Below are positions 61,036-64,000 of a stretch of 64,000 nt of DNA, piece after piece. Source of the stretch: Emiliania huxleyi CCMP1516. Lineage: Eukaryota > Haptophyta > Isochrysidales > Noelaerhabdaceae. The stretch lies in the NCBI RefSeq assembly GCF_000372725.1, contig NW_005200088.1, positions 83,069-147,068 of the forward strand. Direction: 5' to 3'. The position numbers and the translations under genes were made by a program. How positions within the stretch are numbered: the first letter of the stretch is position 1; each line of letters starts with the position of its first letter. The notes beneath the pieces were generated by a model. The model was not told where the DNA came from. It saw nothing but the letters and a program-made list of their open reading frames with translations, and did no database searches.

Positions 61036-62590
61036 ATTCTTGATACGAAACCACGACGACACACACCAGTCGACTCGCATCGGTTGCCTCCATGAACGGC
61101 GGAGCTATTCTCGCGCCCACACCACACCTGGCTCCAACGTGGACACGCCCATAGCTGGGGACACTACTAGGTCACGCATGGCATCACAGAAGTTTTATCT
61201 CTGGGCCCCGAAAGGCATCTCTAGCAGTGTCGTTACACATGCCCCCTCCCCTCCTGGGCGCATGCGCCTCACGTCTCGCCAGAGCATAAGCCCTTGGCGT
61301 GTGGCGAGACGAGTTTTTCGCCATCGCAGCGAGCAGCAACCCGCCCGCCGCAAACAGCCGGAGGCCTCGCCGCGGCACTGGCTGCGCCGCGGTCCCGCAC
61401 CCGTCGACGCAGCTCCCCCCGCGGAAGACCGCGCGTAGCAACGCCTTGACGATCGAGATGAGCGTGCCTGAAGCTCGCCCACCTACTGCCCCTGAGAGTT
61501 GGTTATTGAGTGGGATCAGCTCCCCCCCTTGGGATCGAAGCCGCCACAACCTCACACCCAACATCCCAGGCGGGATCAGAAGGGGACTCCACACCGGACA
61601 CCGCCCGGGCACAGCCCCCCTACCCGTCGGATCGCACAGAGGGCCCCCTCGGAGCAGCCCACACACAATCACGCATCGGCAGATTGAGTGCCTGAGTCAG
61701 GCAGACAGCACAGACAAGAGGAGAGAGAGGAGAGAGAGAGAGAGAGAGAGGAGAGAGGAGAGGGTGAGGGTGTGAACACACGTGAGGAGTGGGGGAGGGT
61801 GTCTGTGGTGGGCTGTAGTCCTACTACGTGGTTACAACCACGCGCCCCTCAGGAGCTTAAGGTAGAGCTGAGCGTACAAGACGCCTCGGTGCCTCCCACC
61901 GGCGTGAGACCATCCGGATCTACCGGACGCGCCCTCCGGGCGGGTCCGTCCCCGCGATGGTCCACGGTCCTCCTCCGTCGCCTGGTTGAACCCCCTGCCT
62001 CCCGGTTGACCCCCCGGTCCCCGTACACGACCATGAAATAAACTCAAAGTCCACCACAGCCACCAGCCTCCACCTCCACCCGCGAGCCGCCACCGCTGCC
62101 GCCCGCGACGCCGCCCGCCGCGTCAGATAGCCGCGACGCGCGCATCGAGTCGCGTCGGAGAGCCGCGCCGCACCAGCAGCAGTACCTGCACCACCAGCAG
62201 CAGCAGCAGCACCACCACCACCACCCGAGAGAGAAGCGCACCTGCCCGACGCCGCCCGCCGCGTCAGACGCTCGCGACGCGCGCGTCGAGCCCAGTCGCA
62301 CAGCCGCGCCGCGCCAGCAGCAGCATCGGCACCAGCAGCAGCAGCACCACCACCACCACCAGCAACAGAGACAGGCAGTGCAGGCGCAGAGGCGCTCGCA
62401 GAGCGGCGCTCAGCGCCGCGCACGCCACGCCGCGGACCGTCGGACGAGCGCACCGTACGTCGGCGGCGAGCCGCGTCGCCAGCCGTCTCGCGAGAGAGCG
62501 GCGCCGCCGCGTGCGCGCAGCAGCCGCCGCGGCAGAGGCGAGCCGCGGCGACGTCCGCACTAACGGATAACGGCCATTGGCGGTTTTGTG
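61036..62590 (-). repeat. Right arm of a large inverted repeat
   Basis: Reverse complement of 54916-56313. Relative to the left arm it has an extra segment of about 140 bp at about 62380-62525 and a longer CCACCA/CAGCAG run. The two arms enclose 56314-61035, which holds the LRR, Kelch and RCC1 genes. Confidence 0.85.
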
Positions 62591-64000
62591 AGCCGTGGGG
62601 ACATCGCCGGTTTGCGTGGGGACAGCCCGCCGGTTCGTGGGGACATCGTCCGGAGGGAGGGCGCTGAGGCGCGGCGCGCCTCGCCCGAGGGGAGGAAGAG
62701 GGCCCCGTGATGCCGATCGGCCCTCACGCCACTCACCCGCCCCAGCCAGCCCCCAGACACCTCTCACCCACACATCGATGGCAGCCACAGGAGATAGCGT
62801 GGTAGCGGCGGTCGAGGCGGCGGTGATGGCAGCAGAGGGAACCCCGGCGTCACCGCCGCGCAATGGGGACTGCTGAGCACTCACACACAATCCTCTCGTT
62901 CGCAGGTCCAACCGAGCAAGGTGATGGCGCGCTCCACGGGGGCGCGCAGAATGCGTGAACACTCGCTTCGGGGAGGACCAGAGACATTGGAGCACGGATG
63001 ACCACACCATCGACGCCACTTACCTCCGTCGCATCCTCAATCCAGGGCAGGGGCAAGGCCAACGGAATTGCCCTTATTCGACAAGGCCGAAAGGCACTCT
63101 CTCGCGCGGTCGCCCCATCCATTGTGCGCGCCCCATCCGTGGTCGCCCTCTCGCGGTCGCGTCACATTTGAGGTCGTGCCGCGAGTAGGCGTGTGAGTGA
63201 TGGCACTGTCGCCAGGTACACGGCTACACCTCGGGACGCCGTGCTGAGACGGACAGAGCCGCCCCACGGGAGCGAAAGCCGCCTTGCGATACACCCCCCT
63301 GACAGCAGCGCCTCACGGTGTGGGCTGTGAGGTCACTCGAGGTGACCCAGGGGGCGGCGGTGAGCACTCTCCCGCCGGAGTAGCGGGCGTTCTTCCCGCT
63401 ACTCGCTCGTATTTGAGGTGCATCCACGCCCCGCCCACCACCTTCCCGGCAGCCCCAGCCGCTCGGTGACGTCCTCATCGCCCCCCCCCCCCCGCCCCCC
63501 TCAGGCGAGGCCCTGGCCACTGAACTCGCGACCAGCGCTCCGGGAAAGCAGCGCGACTCTCTTTTAGAGCGAGCGGCGGCGGCAGCTCAGCACCAACCAC
63601 GTCAGCGCATAGGGGCTGGAGGCGGCGGCGGCGGCGGAGAAGGAGCCGTGCGGCGCCGGCTGAGGTGCGAGGCTGGTGGAGGCGGCGGCGGCGGTATCGC
63701 TAGCAGCGGCTGGGACGGTGGTGGAGCTGGTGGTGGCGCGGCGGCGGAGAGTTGAGATGACGGGGGCGGCGCAGGCAAGGGCGGCACCGGCAGACGCCAC
63801 GGCGCCGGAATGGTGGCGGTGGGGAGAAGGAGAGAAGGGCGGTGAGGGCCCACTGTGGGGTAGGCAATGATATCGGCGCTGGCAGCGGTGCGGCGGCAGT
63901 TTCGGGCGCGGTGGCGGGATTAGAGGCCGCGCCGAGACGGTTCGCCGCGGCGACGGCGATCGCTATAGCACGGCGGCGGGAACAGCGGCGGCGGTCTTGG
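62591..64000. other. Right end of window, low-complexity, no supported gene
   Basis: GGC/GGT-rich tracts (63620-63760 and 63880-64000) give Gly/Ala or Pro/Ser ORFs on either strand. A short ORF at 62778 (MAATGDSVVAAVEAAVMAAE) might be a gene start but lacks support. Confidence 0.3.
63378..63404. terminator. Strong stem-loop
   Basis: GAGTAGCGGG and CCCGCTACTC form a perfect 10-bp stem with a 7-base loop. It could act in RNA 3'-end formation or be a short mobile-element end; no adjacent gene is known. Confidence 0.4.

Overview
This window reads as nuclear DNA of a GC-rich microalga, most like a haptophyte of the Emiliania/Gephyrocapsa type. The evidence is high GC, a plastid-style lumen protein with a twin-arginine signal, proline- and alanine-rich linkers, many short tandem repeats, F-box/Kelch and F-box/RCC1 gene families, and a 100-base assembly gap flanked by poor-quality sequence typical of a Sanger draft. 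The organism assignment is inference. I found no rRNA, tRNA or CRISPR array.

Layout. 0.9-7.8 kb: two unrecognised minus-strand genes, a RING-finger gene (3079-4369, minus) and an Ala/Lys/Glu-rich coiled-coil gene. 9.8-15.2 kb: a two-exon gene for an apparent receptor phospholipase C, with a Venus-flytrap ligand-binding ectodomain, one transmembrane helix, PI-PLC X and Y domains, a C2 domain and an FHA domain in one chain. 15.5-22.6 kb: a small membrane protein, a PP2C phosphatase, an F-box/RCC1 gene and a polytopic membrane protein. 23.8-29.5 kb: two divergent multi-exon membrane-protein genes, the second an MFS transporter interrupted by the gap. 29.8-40 kb: a Kelch gene, then three glycan genes: a fucosyltransferase-like gene (minus), a sialidase and a GH79 heparanase/glucuronidase-like gene (both plus). 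40.6-44 kb: a 0.5 kb direct repeat pair around a mostly non-coding interval. 44.4-54.6 kb: a PEX14-like gene, a second Kelch gene, a Cys-rich thylakoid lumen protein, and a long INPP4-like phosphoinositide 4-phosphatase gene (minus). 54.9-62.6 kb: two 1.4-1.55 kb arms in inverted orientation enclosing an LRR gene, a third Kelch gene and a second F-box/RCC1 gene. 62.6-64 kb: low-complexity sequence.

Two genome-scale patterns stand out. First, of 33 introns whose boundaries I could fix by reading-frame continuity, 18 start with GC rather than GT. Second, many introns are bounded by a direct duplication of the exon sequence that carries the AG|G splice junction, often with an AT-rich tract or a 7-11 bp minisatellite between the copies. 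This is the arrangement expected if introns arise by tandem duplication of an exonic AGGT or AGGC segment, and several duplications are still nearly perfect. A motif close to AAATTCTTTT also recurs 30-60 bases upstream of many start codons. All boundaries were read by eye and need transcript support.
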